Positions 15,552-26,105 of a stretch of 64,000 nucleotides of DNA are shown here, piece by piece. Source of the stretch: Spectribacter acetivorans (lineage in GTDB: Bacteria > Pseudomonadota > Gammaproteobacteria > Nevskiales > Salinisphaeraceae); contig NZ_JAVRHY010000001.1 in NCBI RefSeq assembly GCF_031846305.1, positions 1-64,000 of the forward strand, written 5' to 3'. Made by a program: the position numbers and the translations under genes. The notes under the pieces are model-generated. The model was not told where the DNA came from. It was given only the letters and a program-made list of their open reading frames with translations, and made no database searches. Numbering within the stretch: position 1 is the first letter of the stretch; each line of letters starts with the position of its first letter.

Positions 15552-17174
15552 TCAGCGCGCGGCAGCCTGCACCGGGTCGGGCCGCGGCGGCGGCACCAGC
15601 ACGGTGGGCGCGGCCTGGGGCAGGCGGTCGGGATAATCCAGGTTGGCGTGCAGCCCGCGACTCTCACGGCGCTGCTGGGCGGACTGCACGATCAGGTCTG
15701 CCACCAGGGCGAGGTTGCGCAGTTCAATCAGGTCCGCCGTGATGCGGAAACTGCCGTAGTACTCGTGAATCTCCGCTCGTAGCAGTTCCACCCGGTGGCG
15801 GGCGCGCTCCAGCCGCTTGTTGGTGCGCACGATGCCGACATAATCCCACATGAAGCGGCGCAGTTCATGCCAGTTGTGGGCGACCACAACTTCTTCATCG
15901 GAATCCGTGACCCGAGATTCGTCCCAGGCGGGCAGGGCCTGCGGGGGGATCGTTTCGCCGGGCTCGGCAAGCATGTGATCCGCGGCGGCGGTGGCGAACA
16001 CGATGCATTCCAGCAGCGAGTTGGAGGCCAGCCGGTTGGCGCCGTGCAACCCGGTGCAGGCGGTCTCGCCGATGGCGTAGAGGCCGGGCAGGTCGGTACG
16101 GCCGGCGAGATCGGTGACCACGCCGCCGCAGGTGTAATGGGCGGCGGGCACTACCGGCAGCGGTTCCCGCGTCATGTCCAGACCCAGTTCCAGGCAGCGT
16201 TCGTGGATGGCTGGAAAATGGCTGCGGATGAAATCGGCGTCGCGGTGGCTGATATCCAGCCAGACATGATCGGCACCCAGCCGCTTCATCTCCGCGTCGA
16301 TCGCCCGGGCCACGATATCGCGCGGCGCCAGTTCGGCCAGTTCATGGTGATCGGTCATGAAGGCGTGCCCGTCCGGACGCAGCAGGCGAGCGCCTTCGCC
16401 GCGCAGGGCCTCGCTGATCAGGAACGACCGGGCCTGCGGATGGAACAGGCAGGTGGGGTGGAACTGCATGAACTCCATGTTTGCCACCCGGCAGCCGGCG
16501 CGCCAGGCCATGGCAATGCCGTCGCCACTGGCGGCGTGCGGATTGCTGGAATACAGATAGGCCAGATTGGCGCCGCCGCAGGCCAGGACGGTGTCCCGCG
16601 CGGCCAGGGTGTGCACATTGCCGCTGACCGTATCCAGCACGTGGGCACCCAGGCAGCGGGCGCCGCCTTCGTCGCGGATCAGTTCGACGGCCACATGGTG
16701 CTCGAACACGGTGATGGCGTCCGACGTCCGGGCCAGTGCCTCGAGGGTGGTTTCCACTGCCCGGCCGGTGGCATCGGCGGCGTGGATGATGCGCCGGTGG
16801 CTGTGGCCACCCTCCCGGGCCAGGTGGTAGGCGTAGCCGGTGTCGTCCTCCGCGGGCGTGAAACCCACGCCCAGCGCAATCAGCCACTCAATCGACTGGC
16901 GGCCGCGTTCCACCGTGAAGCGTACCGCCTGCTCGTCGCACAGGCCCGCTCCGGCCGTCAGCGTATCGGCGACATGGGATTCCACCGAGTCGCGGTCGTC
17001 CAGTACCGCGGAAATGCCGCCCTGGGCGTACAGCGTGCTGCCCTCGGACAGACGGGATTTCGACAGCACGGCTACGCGCCGTCCGGCCTCGGACAGGCGC
17101 AGGGCGAGGGTCAGACCGGCAGCGCCGCTGCCGATCACCAGGCAATCGAAGAAGGTTGTGGAATCGTTTGGCAT
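15552..17174 (-). CDS. nadB: L-aspartate oxidase
   Basis: 540 residues from ATG 17174 (MPNDSTTFFDCLVIGSGAAG). FAD-binding GSGAAGLTLALRLSEAG, LYAQGGISAVLDD, EFMQFHPTCLFHP, ALRGEGARLL and HGANRLASNSLLECIV define the L-aspartate oxidase branch of the SdhA/FrdA superfamily. It converts aspartate to iminoaspartate for NAD synthesis. An open frame extends 44 codons further upstream but lacks family similarity. It is divergent from rpoE, as in many gammaproteobacteria. Confidence 0.94.
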   Translation of the reverse strand: MPNDSTTFFDCLVIGSGAAGLTLALRLSEAGRRVAVLSKSRLSEGSTLYAQGGISAVLDDRDSVESHVADTLTAGAGLCDEQAVRFTVERGRQSIEWLIALGVGFTPAEDDTGYAYHLAREGGHSHRRIIHAADATGRAVETTLEALARTSDAITVFEHHVAVELIRDEGGARCLGAHVLDTVSGNVHTLAARDTVLACGGANLAYLYSSNPHAASGDGIAMAWRAGCRVANMEFMQFHPTCLFHPQARSFLISEALRGEGARLLRPDGHAFMTDHHELAELAPRDIVARAIDAEMKRLGADHVWLDISHRDADFIRSHFPAIHERCLELGLDMTREPLPVVPAAHYTCGGVVTDLAGRTDLPGLYAIGETACTGLHGANRLASNSLLECIVFATAAADHMLAEPGETIPPQALPAWDESRVTDSDEEVVVAHNWHELRRFMWDYVGIVRTNKRLERARHRVELLRAEIHEYYGSFRITADLIELRNLALVADLIVQSAQQRRESRGLHANLDYPDRLPQAAPTVLVPPPRPDPVQAAAR

Positions 17175-17317
17175 GACGGGAAGGCTTGTCGACGCTAAAC
17201 TATGGTGCCGGGTCACCGCCGGGATGCCGGCGTCGGCACCGGGTGCAACGCGGACACGGCAGTCGTCGATGGAATCACCGCGACGGCATCGACATGCACT
17301 ATACACAGTATCGCGGC

Positions 17318-17345
17318 GAACTTATCCGGACGGGACTGGTCTACA
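17318..17345 (+). promoter_or_regulatory. Sigma-E-type promoter upstream of rpoE
   Basis: GAACTT (17318-17323), exactly 16 nt, then TCTACA (17340-17345). This fits the extracytoplasmic sigma-E consensus (GAACTT, ~16 nt, TCTRA). Initiation would fall near 17352, giving a ~95-nt leader before ATG 17446, and would let RpoE drive its own operon as is known in E. coli and Pseudomonas. The 271-bp nadB-rpoE gap otherwise contains only a weak sigma-70-like TAAACT at 17196-17201. Confidence 0.6.
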
Positions 17346-17445
17346 ACTTTGCTGGCGCCTCGTGGCGCAAGATCGGCAAAGCGACGGGCCGCAGTAGCCC
17401 GACGGGCCGTCGCAATCCGGTCTTCACACGGGGATTCAGGCCCAG

Positions 17446-18021
17446 ATGGGCGAACAGGCGACTGACGAGCAACTGGTCGAGCGAGCGCGTGCCGGCGATA
17501 ACCGGGCATTCGACCTGCTGGTACGCAAGTATCAGCACAAGGTCGTGAAGTTGGTGTCGCGCTACGTCAACCCGGCCGATGCCCCCGACGTGGCCCAGGA
17601 AGCGTTCATCAAGGCTTATCGGGCGCTGGCGGGTTTCAAGGGCAACAGTGCTTTCTATACATGGCTTTACCGCATCTCCATCAATACCGCGAAGAACTAT
17701 CTGGTGGCCCGGTCACGACGACCGGCGGCCCAGGACATCGACGTGGCGGATGCGGAAGCCTATGGTCATACCGATCGGTTTTCCGAGCAGGACACGCCCG
17801 ACGCGTTGCTGGAGAGCGAAGAGATTCGCGATACAGTGATCGCCGCCATCCGGGCCTTGCCGGACGACCTGCGCACCGCGATCATGCTGCGCGAGCTTGA
17901 CGGCATGTCGTATGAAGAGATCGCCGAGACCATGGAATGCCCGGTGGGCACAGTGCGGTCACGAATATTCAGGGCCAGAGCGGCAATTGATGAGCAGTTG
18001 CGGCAACTGGACGAGGGATAG
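17446..18021 (+). CDS. rpoE: Extracytoplasmic-stress sigma factor RpoE (AlgU-like)
   Basis: 191 residues. Region 2 spans about residues 25-85 (DVAQEAFIKAYRALAGFKGN, AFYTWLYRISINTAKNYLVA); region 4 spans about residues 135-185 (LPDDLRTAIMLRELDGMSYE with a helix-turn-helix ending in VGTVRSRIFRARAAID). It directs RNA polymerase to envelope-stress promoters. It is followed by its anti-sigma factor rseA (3 bp gap), rseB and a DegP/MucD protease. A sigma-E promoter candidate lies upstream, suggesting autoregulation. Confidence 0.97.
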   Translation: MGEQATDEQLVERARAGDNRAFDLLVRKYQHKVVKLVSRYVNPADAPDVAQEAFIKAYRALAGFKGNSAFYTWLYRISINTAKNYLVARSRRPAAQDIDVADAEAYGHTDRFSEQDTPDALLESEEIRDTVIAAIRALPDDLRTAIMLRELDGMSYEEIAETMECPVGTVRSRIFRARAAIDEQLRQLDEG

Positions 18022-18024
18022 CAC

Positions 18025-18639
18025 ATGATCAACGAGAAAGTTTCGGCCTATCTGGACGGCGAGTGCGACGACCGCGAGGCTGCGGACGTTGCTGAGGCGC
18101 TGATGCGTGATCCGGCGCAGCGGGCGGCCTGGCAACGGCAGCTGTGGCTGCGCAGTGCGCTGCGCAGCGAGCGGGACGTGCCGCCGCTGGACCCCGGCTT
18201 TGCCGATCGGGTGGCCGCCGCGATCGACAGCGATGCCACCGCGCCGGCCGGCAAGGTTGTGCCCATGCGCTCGCGCCGACGCCGCACCTGGCGATCGGCC
18301 GCAGGGCTGGCGGCAGCGGCCTCCGTGGCCGCGGTGGCGGTCCTGATCAGCCAGCCCGTGACCAACGTGGATATCCCCAACGTCGCCGCGCCCGTGATGA
18401 GCGCCGACGTGACCGAATCCAACCCGGTTGCCGACGTCACCCAGGTGGCGGCGAATGAACCCCGCGACAATCGCCGCGAGCGCGATGCCGATCACTGGTC
18501 GGTGTCCGACCCGGCCGTGGCCGATCAGCTGCACGGCTACCTGATCGAACACAACGGCGTTTCACGCGGCTACGGGCTGTCCAGCGCCACGCCCAGCTTC
18601 CTGCGTGTAGCCACCTACGGACAGAGCGAGGGCCGGTGA
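18025..18639 (+). CDS. rseA: Anti-sigma-E factor RseA/MucA
   Basis: 204 residues. An N-terminal RseA domain (VSAYLDGECDDREAADVAEA) that clamps RpoE in the cytoplasm, a basic stretch (MRSRRRRTWR, about 81-90), a single transmembrane helix (about 91-109) and a periplasmic C-terminal domain that should bind RseB. Regulated proteolysis of this protein releases RpoE. It overlaps the rseB start by 4 bp. Confidence 0.93.
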   Translation: MINEKVSAYLDGECDDREAADVAEALMRDPAQRAAWQRQLWLRSALRSERDVPPLDPGFADRVAAAIDSDATAPAGKVVPMRSRRRRTWRSAAGLAAAASVAAVAVLISQPVTNVDIPNVAAPVMSADVTESNPVADVTQVAANEPRDNRRERDADHWSVSDPAVADQLHGYLIEHNGVSRGYGLSSATPSFLRVATYGQSEGR

Positions 18640-19610
18640 CGCGACTTCTCCCGCTGGTACTGCTGCTGGTCGCGGGCATTGTTTACGCGGACAGCACCTG
18701 GCTGACCCGAGCATCCAAGGCTGTCCGGACCACCGACTACCGGGGCACGCTCGTCTACCTGCGCAACGGCAAGATGGACACCCTGCGGGTGGTCCATCGC
18801 CATCGTGAGGGCAGCGAGCGCGAGCGTCTGATTTCCCTGACCGGCGAGCCGCGCGAGATCATCCGCCACAACGGCGAGGTCAACTGCATCCTGCCCGAGA
18901 AGCGCGTGGTGCTGGTGGCCAAGCATGCGATGCAGAGCCTGTTGTCCAACGTGGCCGACATGTCGGCGGATACGCTGCAGGACAATTACACCGTGCGCGA
19001 TCTGGGCGAGCGCCGCCTGGCGGATCGCCAGTGCCGGGCGATCGCGATCGAGCCACGTGACGACTATCGCTACGGGTACCGGCTGCTGATCGATGCCAAG
19101 ACCGATCTCCCGCTCAAGCTGGATCTGCTGCAGGGCGACGAGGTGCTCGAGCAGCTGATGTTCACCGACATCGATTTCGCCGCCGACATCGCCGATTCCG
19201 AACTGCAGCCGACCTTCGATACCGACGGCTTCCGCTGGGTGCGACACCAACCCATGCACAGCGCCAAGCCCGGCGGGAATGGCGACGACGCCGAGCCGCC
19301 GCCGGCCTGGCGTATTGACGATCTGCCCCCGGGATTCAGCCTGGCAGAGAGTGGCGTCCGGCAGGTGGATAACAACCTGATGGCCCGTCAGATGCTGTTC
19401 ACCGATGGCGTGGCCACCGTGTCCGCCTTCATCGCGCCGCTGGCCGAACGCAAGGCGTTTTCCGGGGAAACCACGATGGGGGCGGTCAACGCCTTCGGCC
19501 GGGAAGTGGACGGGTTCCAGATTACGGTGGTAGGCGAAGTGCCTCACATCACCGCGGAAATGATCGGCAACAACATCCGCCGGGATACCGACGCCGCCGC
19601 ATCCGAATGA
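18636..19610 (+). CDS. rseB: Periplasmic sigma-E regulatory protein RseB/MucB
   Basis: 324 residues from GTG 18636, which overlaps rseA. A short signal peptide (LLPLVLLLVAGIVYAD) precedes a LolA-like lipoprotein-fold domain (TDYRGTLVYLRNGKMDTLRV) and a C-terminal MucB/RseB domain (about residues 215-315, with LPPGFSL and MLFTDGVATVSAFI). It binds the periplasmic tail of RseA, protects it from cleavage, and senses lipid or LPS intermediates. No rseC/mucC follows; the protease gene comes next. Confidence 0.93.
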   Translation: MTRLLPLVLLLVAGIVYADSTWLTRASKAVRTTDYRGTLVYLRNGKMDTLRVVHRHREGSERERLISLTGEPREIIRHNGEVNCILPEKRVVLVAKHAMQSLLSNVADMSADTLQDNYTVRDLGERRLADRQCRAIAIEPRDDYRYGYRLLIDAKTDLPLKLDLLQGDEVLEQLMFTDIDFAADIADSELQPTFDTDGFRWVRHQPMHSAKPGGNGDDAEPPPAWRIDDLPPGFSLAESGVRQVDNNLMARQMLFTDGVATVSAFIAPLAERKAFSGETTMGAVNAFGREVDGFQITVVGEVPHITAEMIGNNIRRDTDAAASE

Positions 19611-19737
19611 GGGCGGCATCTGCAGGCGCCCGGCCGGCGTAAGCGACTCAGGTACGTCATTGCCCGATGCGTTGGCCGCCGCCCGGCGGCTTGCGCTATG
19701 GTCGGGACCATTCTTCATGCAACCCAGCTGGCGACTT

Positions 19738-21129
19738 ATGCGACAACGGTATCGAGGTTTGTATCTGGCGGCCGTGGTTGTCGCACTCGCCGGCTGCGGT
19801 CAGGATTCGTCCGGGCTGCCGGACTTCACCGGCCTGGCGCGCGACGCCGCGCCGTCCGTGGTCAATATCAGCACCGCCCCTGAAACCCGGCCCGCCCGTC
19901 GGGACAACGACGAGGATGAGGGCGATGGCAGCGGTCCGGTGCCGGAATGGTTCGACCGCTTCTTCGGCAACGGACCGCCCAAGCGCCAGCCCGACCGCCC
20001 GGCGCTGGGGTCCGGCTTCATCATTTCCGAAGACGGCTACATCCTCACCAACCGCCACGTGGTGGATTCGCGCGGCAGCATCCTGGTCAAGCTCACCGAC
20101 CGGCGTCAGATGGTGGCCCGCGTGGTGGGCAGCGACGAGTACAGCGACATCGCCCTGCTCAAGGTCGATGCCGAGGACCTGCCCGCCGTGAACATCGGCG
20201 CGGTCGAGGATCTCCAGGTGGGCAGCTGGGTTGCCGCCATCGGCTCGCCGTTCGGCTTCGAGACCTCGGTGACCGCGGGCATCGTCTCGGCCAAGCAGCG
20301 CAGCCTGGTCGATGATCAGTACGTGCCGTTCATCCAGAGCGATGTGGCCATCAATCCGGGCAATTCCGGCGGTCCGCTGTTCAATCTGGACGGCGAAGTG
20401 GTGGGCATCAATGCCCAGATCTATAGCCGCAACGGCGGCTTCCAGGGCGTGTCCTTCGCCATTCCCATCGACGTGGCCATGGACGTGGCCGACCAGCTGC
20501 GCGAGCACGGCAAGGTCCGCCGTGGCTGGCTGGGGGTGCAGATTCAGGAAGTCGACCTGGCGCTGGCCGAATCCTTCGGCATGGCCCGGCCGGAAGGGGC
20601 GCTGATCTCGCAGATACTGCCCGGCTCGCCTGCCGAGAAGGCCGGATTCGAGGCCGGGGATGTGGTGCTCGAATTCGACGGCAAGCCGGTAAGCACCGCC
20701 GCGCGGCTGCCGCCGCTGGTCGGCCTAGTACCGCCCGGCCGCGAGGTCACTGCCATCATTCTGCGCGAAGGTGAGCAGCAGATGCTGGATGTCACCGTGG
20801 GCGAGCTGAACGACGAGACCGTCGCCGGCGCGGATTCGTCCGCCGAAGAAGCGGTGCCCGAGGAGCTGGGTCTGACGCTGCGCAACCTGCGTGATCCGGA
20901 AATCGCCGAACTCGGCGTAAGCGGTGGCGTGCGCGTGGAAGAGGTCACCGGCAACGGACCGGGCAAGCGGGCCGGCCTGCAGGCCGGGGACGTGATCGTG
21001 GCGGTGGGCGCACGGCGCATTACCAGCGTGTCGGATCTGCGCCAGCGTCTGGCCGATACCGACGGCCCGGTGGCGCTGCGCGTGCTGCGCGGCGGCGCGG
21101 CGCTCTACCTGCCGCTGACGCCTGAATAG
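19738..21129 (+). CDS. DegP/MucD-family periplasmic serine protease, possible lipoprotein
   Basis: About 463 residues from ATG 19738. Trypsin-like HtrA core with catalytic His107 (TNRHVVD), Asp137 (YSDIALL) and Ser210 (NPGNSGGPLF), then two PDZ domains (about residues 265-355 and 375-460). It degrades or refolds misfolded envelope proteins and in the mucD setting dampens the RpoE response. The signal sequence ends in VALAGCGQ, a lipobox-like LAGC, so the protein may be lipid-anchored instead of soluble. ATG 19717 and TTG 19660 are in-frame alternatives; no start has a strong Shine-Dalgarno. Confidence 0.9.
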   Translation: MRQRYRGLYLAAVVVALAGCGQDSSGLPDFTGLARDAAPSVVNISTAPETRPARRDNDEDEGDGSGPVPEWFDRFFGNGPPKRQPDRPALGSGFIISEDGYILTNRHVVDSRGSILVKLTDRRQMVARVVGSDEYSDIALLKVDAEDLPAVNIGAVEDLQVGSWVAAIGSPFGFETSVTAGIVSAKQRSLVDDQYVPFIQSDVAINPGNSGGPLFNLDGEVVGINAQIYSRNGGFQGVSFAIPIDVAMDVADQLREHGKVRRGWLGVQIQEVDLALAESFGMARPEGALISQILPGSPAEKAGFEAGDVVLEFDGKPVSTAARLPPLVGLVPPGREVTAIILREGEQQMLDVTVGELNDETVAGADSSAEEAVPEELGLTLRNLRDPEIAELGVSGGVRVEEVTGNGPGKRAGLQAGDVIVAVGARRITSVSDLRQRLADTDGPVALRVLRGGAALYLPLTPE

Positions 21130-21184
21130 GGCTGTCCACGAGGCTGAGAACTTTTTGCCTGATCCGCGGACGGGTCGGGTGGCC

Positions 21185-21200
21185 GGTCGCGTATACTGCG
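21185..21200 (+). promoter_or_regulatory. Candidate -10 of the lepA promoter
   Basis: TATACT at 21192-21197 within GTCGCGTATACTGCGCGCC, a GC-rich discriminator of the kind seen at other starts in this window. No good -35 is visible. The leader would be about 40 nt. Confidence 0.35.
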
Positions 21201-21245
21201 CGCCTTTGAATCCCGCGGTTTCAACAGGGGGCCTGCGCCCACCCG

Positions 21246-23045
<1,800 letters not shown>

Positions 23046-23069
23046 GGCAACCCTGCACGGGAGCGGTAG

Positions 23070-23343
23070 GGAACCTCTGATTCATGCCTGCACGGTCACG
23101 CCGGTGTCTTTGCGCGTTCCTGGCAAGGAATGAGGAGAGAGGTTTGCTGATTGCAAATGAACGACGAATGACGCCGTCCAGGGGCGCGCAAAGGCCCGGC
23201 CCCGAAGGGGTTTGGCCCAAAAGCGTCGACTGCGGCGTTGCCCGGCTTGACCGTGGGGCCTACCACGGCGCGGCGCCGGGCGCCTTGCATTCGAAGCTTT
23301 TGGGACACAAACGTGATCCGCGCATGCATGAATCAGAGGTTCC
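23070..23343. repeat. Fold-back element A: outer inverted repeat enclosing two hairpins
   Basis: Perfect 18-bp arms GGAACCTCTGATTCATGC (23070-23087) and its complement (23326-23343), with pairing continuing inward to about 23108/23304 (TCACG..GTGTC with GACAC..CGTGA). Inside are hairpin H1 (TTTGCGCG..CCTGG with CCAGG..CGCGCAAA, 23109-23192), a small CCCC-GAA-GGGG fold, and hairpin H2 (CCCAAAAGC at 23216-23224 with GCTTTTGGG at 23296-23304; tip CCGTGG/CCACGG). The right arm ends 3 bp before the lepB ATG and contains its AGAGG. It fills the lepA-lepB gap; there is no gene. It is related to the element upstream of plsX. Confidence 0.8.
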
Positions 23344-23346
23344 TCG

Positions 23347-24123
23347 ATGAACGACCTGCATTTTGATTTCGAGGTGGGCCTGTTACTGGCCACCGTGGTG
23401 ACCGGAATCGTCTGGGCGCTTGACCGCTGGTGGCTGGCGAAACGCCGGGCCGAGAATTCCGGCGCCGGCATGGTGGTGGAGTTTTCGCGCTCCTTCTTCC
23501 CGGTGATATTGGCAGTCCTGATTCTGCGATCGTTCGTGGTGGAACCGTTCCGGATTCCCTCGTCCTCCATGGTGCCGACGCTGCTGGAGGGCGACTTCAT
23601 CGTGGTCAACAAGTTTGGCTACGGACTGCGCCTGCCGGGCCTGCACACCGAGTTCGTCGATTTCGGAGAGCCCGAGCGGGGCGACGTGATCGTGTTCCGC
23701 TGGCCCGAGGATCCCAGCAAGGACTTCATCAAGCGCGTGGTGGGCCTGCCGGGGGACGACATCCTCTACCGCGACAAGATGCTGTTCATCAACGGCGAGG
23801 AAGTCGCGATGGAGCGGCTGGGCGAGTACAGCGGCCCGGGCATCTCGCCGCTGCAATCCGCGGTGGAGTTCCGGGAAACCCTGGGCGAGCACACCCACAA
23901 TCTGCTCAACACCCGTGGCCGCGAACTGCCCGCGTTGCGCTACGAGGTGCCGGCAGGCCATTATTTCGTGATGGGTGACAATCGCGACCACAGTTCGGAT
24001 TCCCGTGTGTGGGGCTTCGTGCCCGAACGCATGCTGGTCGGGCGCGCTTTCATGATCTGGATGAGCGTGTCGTTCGACCCCTTCCGCGTGCGGTTCGACC
24101 GGCTGGGAAGCCTGATCCATTGA
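23347..24123 (+). CDS. lepB: Signal peptidase I
   Basis: 258 residues. Two N-terminal transmembrane helices (about residues 9-27 and 50-66). Catalytic Ser74 in PSSSMVPTLLEGD and Lys129 in FIKRVVGLPGDD form the Ser/Lys dyad, and the C-terminal box GDNRDHSSDSRVWGFVP is present. It cleaves signal peptides at the outer face of the inner membrane. Its AGAGG ribosome-binding site lies inside the right arm of fold-back element A, so translation could be limited by that structure on lepA-lepB read-through mRNA. Confidence 0.96.
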   Translation: MNDLHFDFEVGLLLATVVTGIVWALDRWWLAKRRAENSGAGMVVEFSRSFFPVILAVLILRSFVVEPFRIPSSSMVPTLLEGDFIVVNKFGYGLRLPGLHTEFVDFGEPERGDVIVFRWPEDPSKDFIKRVVGLPGDDILYRDKMLFINGEEVAMERLGEYSGPGISPLQSAVEFRETLGEHTHNLLNTRGRELPALRYEVPAGHYFVMGDNRDHSSDSRVWGFVPERMLVGRAFMIWMSVSFDPFRVRFDRLGSLIH

Positions 24124-24161
24124 CGGCCGCTCCGATTAACTCGCCGACGCGGCAGGCCGGC

Positions 24162-24515
24162 ATGACCATCTGGGGCTGGCTCTATGTGCTGGGCACCTTG
24201 GGCATGATTATCCTGGTGGGCATCAAGTGCGTGCCGATCTACGTGAACAACTACGAGATCCAGTCCACCCTGGCCTGGGCGGCGGGTCAGCCCGAGCTGC
24301 GCGACGCGTCGGCCTATGAAATCCAGAGCCGCATCCAGCGGCGTTTCGACTCCGGCTATGTCGACAACCTCAAGGGCAGTGACGTGCGGGTGAAGCGGGT
24401 GGAAAACGGCCGTGAACTCACGATCGCCTACGAACGGGAAGAGCCGCTGTTCGGCGATGTTTCGCTGCTGTTCGATTTCCGGGAGACGGCGTTCCTGCCG
24501 GCACCCGGCTCTTGA
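24162..24515 (+). CDS. DUF4845 single-pass membrane protein
   Basis: 117 residues. One N-terminal transmembrane helix (GWLYVLGTLGMIILVGIKCV) followed by a periplasmic domain rich in charged residues. A DUF4845 gene of this form sits between lepB and rnc in Pseudomonas and relatives; function unknown. ATG 24162 is chosen; TTG 24120, which overlaps the lepB stop, is an in-frame alternative adding 14 residues. Its stop overlaps the rnc start. Confidence 0.8.
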   Translation: MTIWGWLYVLGTLGMIILVGIKCVPIYVNNYEIQSTLAWAAGQPELRDASAYEIQSRIQRRFDSGYVDNLKGSDVRVKRVENGRELTIAYEREEPLFGDVSLLFDFRETAFLPAPGS

Positions 24516-25207
24516 GCGAACAGGCCGACCATCAGCGTGCGGCCCTGAGCCGGCGTCTGGGCCACGAGTTCGCCAACGCCGATCTTCTGAACGTGGCGCT
24601 GACGCACCGCAGCGCCGGCGGCGGTGACAACGAGCGGCTGGAATTCCTCGGGGACTCGGTACTCAACATGGTGATTGCCCACGCGCTGTTCGAGGCCCGG
24701 CCGCATGCGCCCGAGGGTGACCTGTCGCGGCTGCGGGCCAGTCTGGTACGCGAGCGTACGCTGGCCGAGGTGGCGACCGAGCTGGAGCTCGGCCCATGCC
24801 TGCAGATGGGGCAGGGCGAACGTCGCTCGGGCGGTGCCCGGCGGGCCTCGGTCCAGGCGGACGCCCTGGAGGCGGTGATCGGCGCCGTATTTCAGGATGC
24901 CGGCTTCGAGGCTGCGGCTAGTCTGGTGCGGCGGCTGTTCGCCGATCGCCTGACCGACCTGCCCTCGGCGGACAGTCTCAAGGATGCCAAGACCCGGCTG
25001 CAGGAATACCTCCAGGGCCGGGGCCGGGAACTGCCCCGCTACGAAATCGTGTCGACCTCCGGCGTCGACCACGAGCGCCACTTCGTGGCCCGCTGCAGCC
25101 TGGCCGACGCCCCGCAGACCGCGGACGGTGAGGGCAGCGGCCGCCGCCGGGCGGAGCAGGCCGCCGCCCGCGCGATGCTCACACAACTGGAATCCGGTCA
25201 TGAGTGA
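24512..25207 (+). CDS. rnc: Ribonuclease III
   Basis: 231 residues from TTG 24512, overlapping the previous stop (TTGA). The RNase III signature NERLEFLGDSVLN, a second acidic site near the end of the catalytic domain (ADALEAVIGAVFQDAGF), and a C-terminal double-stranded RNA-binding domain (about residues 155-228, KTRLQEYLQGRG). It cleaves double-stranded RNA in rRNA processing and mRNA decay. Overlap with era by 8 bp is the conserved rnc-era coupling. Confidence 0.96.
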   Translation: MSEQADHQRAALSRRLGHEFANADLLNVALTHRSAGGGDNERLEFLGDSVLNMVIAHALFEARPHAPEGDLSRLRASLVRERTLAEVATELELGPCLQMGQGERRSGGARRASVQADALEAVIGAVFQDAGFEAAASLVRRLFADRLTDLPSADSLKDAKTRLQEYLQGRGRELPRYEIVSTSGVDHERHFVARCSLADAPQTADGEGSGRRRAEQAAARAMLTQLESGHE

Positions 25208-26090
25208 TAACCCCCGCCGCAGCGGCCTCGCGGTGATCCTGGGCCGGCCCAATGTGGGCAAGTCCACCCTGATCAACGCCCTGGTCGGCGAGAAGGTCAG
25301 CATCGTCACCCACAAGGCCCAGACCACCCGGCACCGGATCGTGGGTTTGCTCACCCGCGATGACACCCAGATCGGTCTGGTGGATACCCCCGGGCTGCAC
25401 CGGGGCGGTGGCCACGCGCTCAATCGGGTGATGAACGAAACCGCCGCTGGCAGCGTGGCCGGCGTGGACCTGGCGCTACTGGTGGTCGAGGCCGGCCGCT
25501 GGCGCGACGAGGATGCCCAGGCGCTCTCGGTGGCGGCCAGCGGCGGAGTGCCGGTGGGGCTGATCGTCAACAAGGTGGACCGCGTGACGCCGCGCGAGGC
25601 GTTGCTGCCGTTCATCGAGTCGGTCGGCCGCGAGCATGATTTCGCCTTCGTGGTGCCGCTGTCGGCCCGGCGCGAGGACAATCTCGAACCGCTGGTCGAG
25701 GAGATCGCGCGTTTCATGCCGGCCGGTGAGTTCCTATTCGATGATGATCAGCTCAGCGATCGCGACCTGCGGTTCATGGTGGCCGAGACGGTGCGCGAAA
25801 AGCTCACCCTGTTGCTGCACCAGGAGCTGCCGTATTCGCTGGCGGTGAACGTGGATGCCTGGGAGGAGGTGGACGGCCTGCTGCGTATCGGCGCCGTCAT
25901 CTGGGTAGCGCGCGACAGCCAGAAGGCTATCGTCATTGGCAGCGGCGGCGCCACGCTCAAGGAAGTGGGGCGGCGGGCAAGGCTGGAACTGGCCAAGCGG
26001 CTGGACCGGCGACTGCATCTGTCGCTATGGGTGAAGGTGCGCGAACACTGGCCGGACGACGAGGCAGCCGTGCGCGGCTTCGGCCATTGA
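25200..26090 (+). CDS. era: GTPase Era
   Basis: 296 residues from ATG 25200. G motifs GRPNVGKST (G1), DTPGLH (G3) and NKVDRV (G4), then a C-terminal KH domain (about residues 205-290) with IGSGGATLKEVGRRARLELA. It binds the 3' end of 16S rRNA and acts in 30S assembly. It is translationally coupled to rnc and precedes recO by 15 bp. Confidence 0.97.
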   Translation: MSDNPRRSGLAVILGRPNVGKSTLINALVGEKVSIVTHKAQTTRHRIVGLLTRDDTQIGLVDTPGLHRGGGHALNRVMNETAAGSVAGVDLALLVVEAGRWRDEDAQALSVAASGGVPVGLIVNKVDRVTPREALLPFIESVGREHDFAFVVPLSARREDNLEPLVEEIARFMPAGEFLFDDDQLSDRDLRFMVAETVREKLTLLLHQELPYSLAVNVDAWEEVDGLLRIGAVIWVARDSQKAIVIGSGGATLKEVGRRARLELAKRLDRRLHLSLWVKVREHWPDDEAAVRGFGH

Positions 26091-26105
26091 CCGTATTCCG
26101 GTGCC

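Noticed and set aside
15795..17198. 467-codon open frame antisense to nadB
   Set aside because: Composition typical of a reverse-complement shadow; nadB on the other strand has full family motifs.
21138..21180. GAACTT before lepA as a sigma-E promoter
   Set aside because: No TCTRA-like -10 at 15-17 nt; only the -35-like half is present.
23082..23612. 176-codon minus-strand frame covering fold-back element A and the lepB start
   Set aside because: Overlaps both the inverted repeat and the essential lepB gene; no motif.
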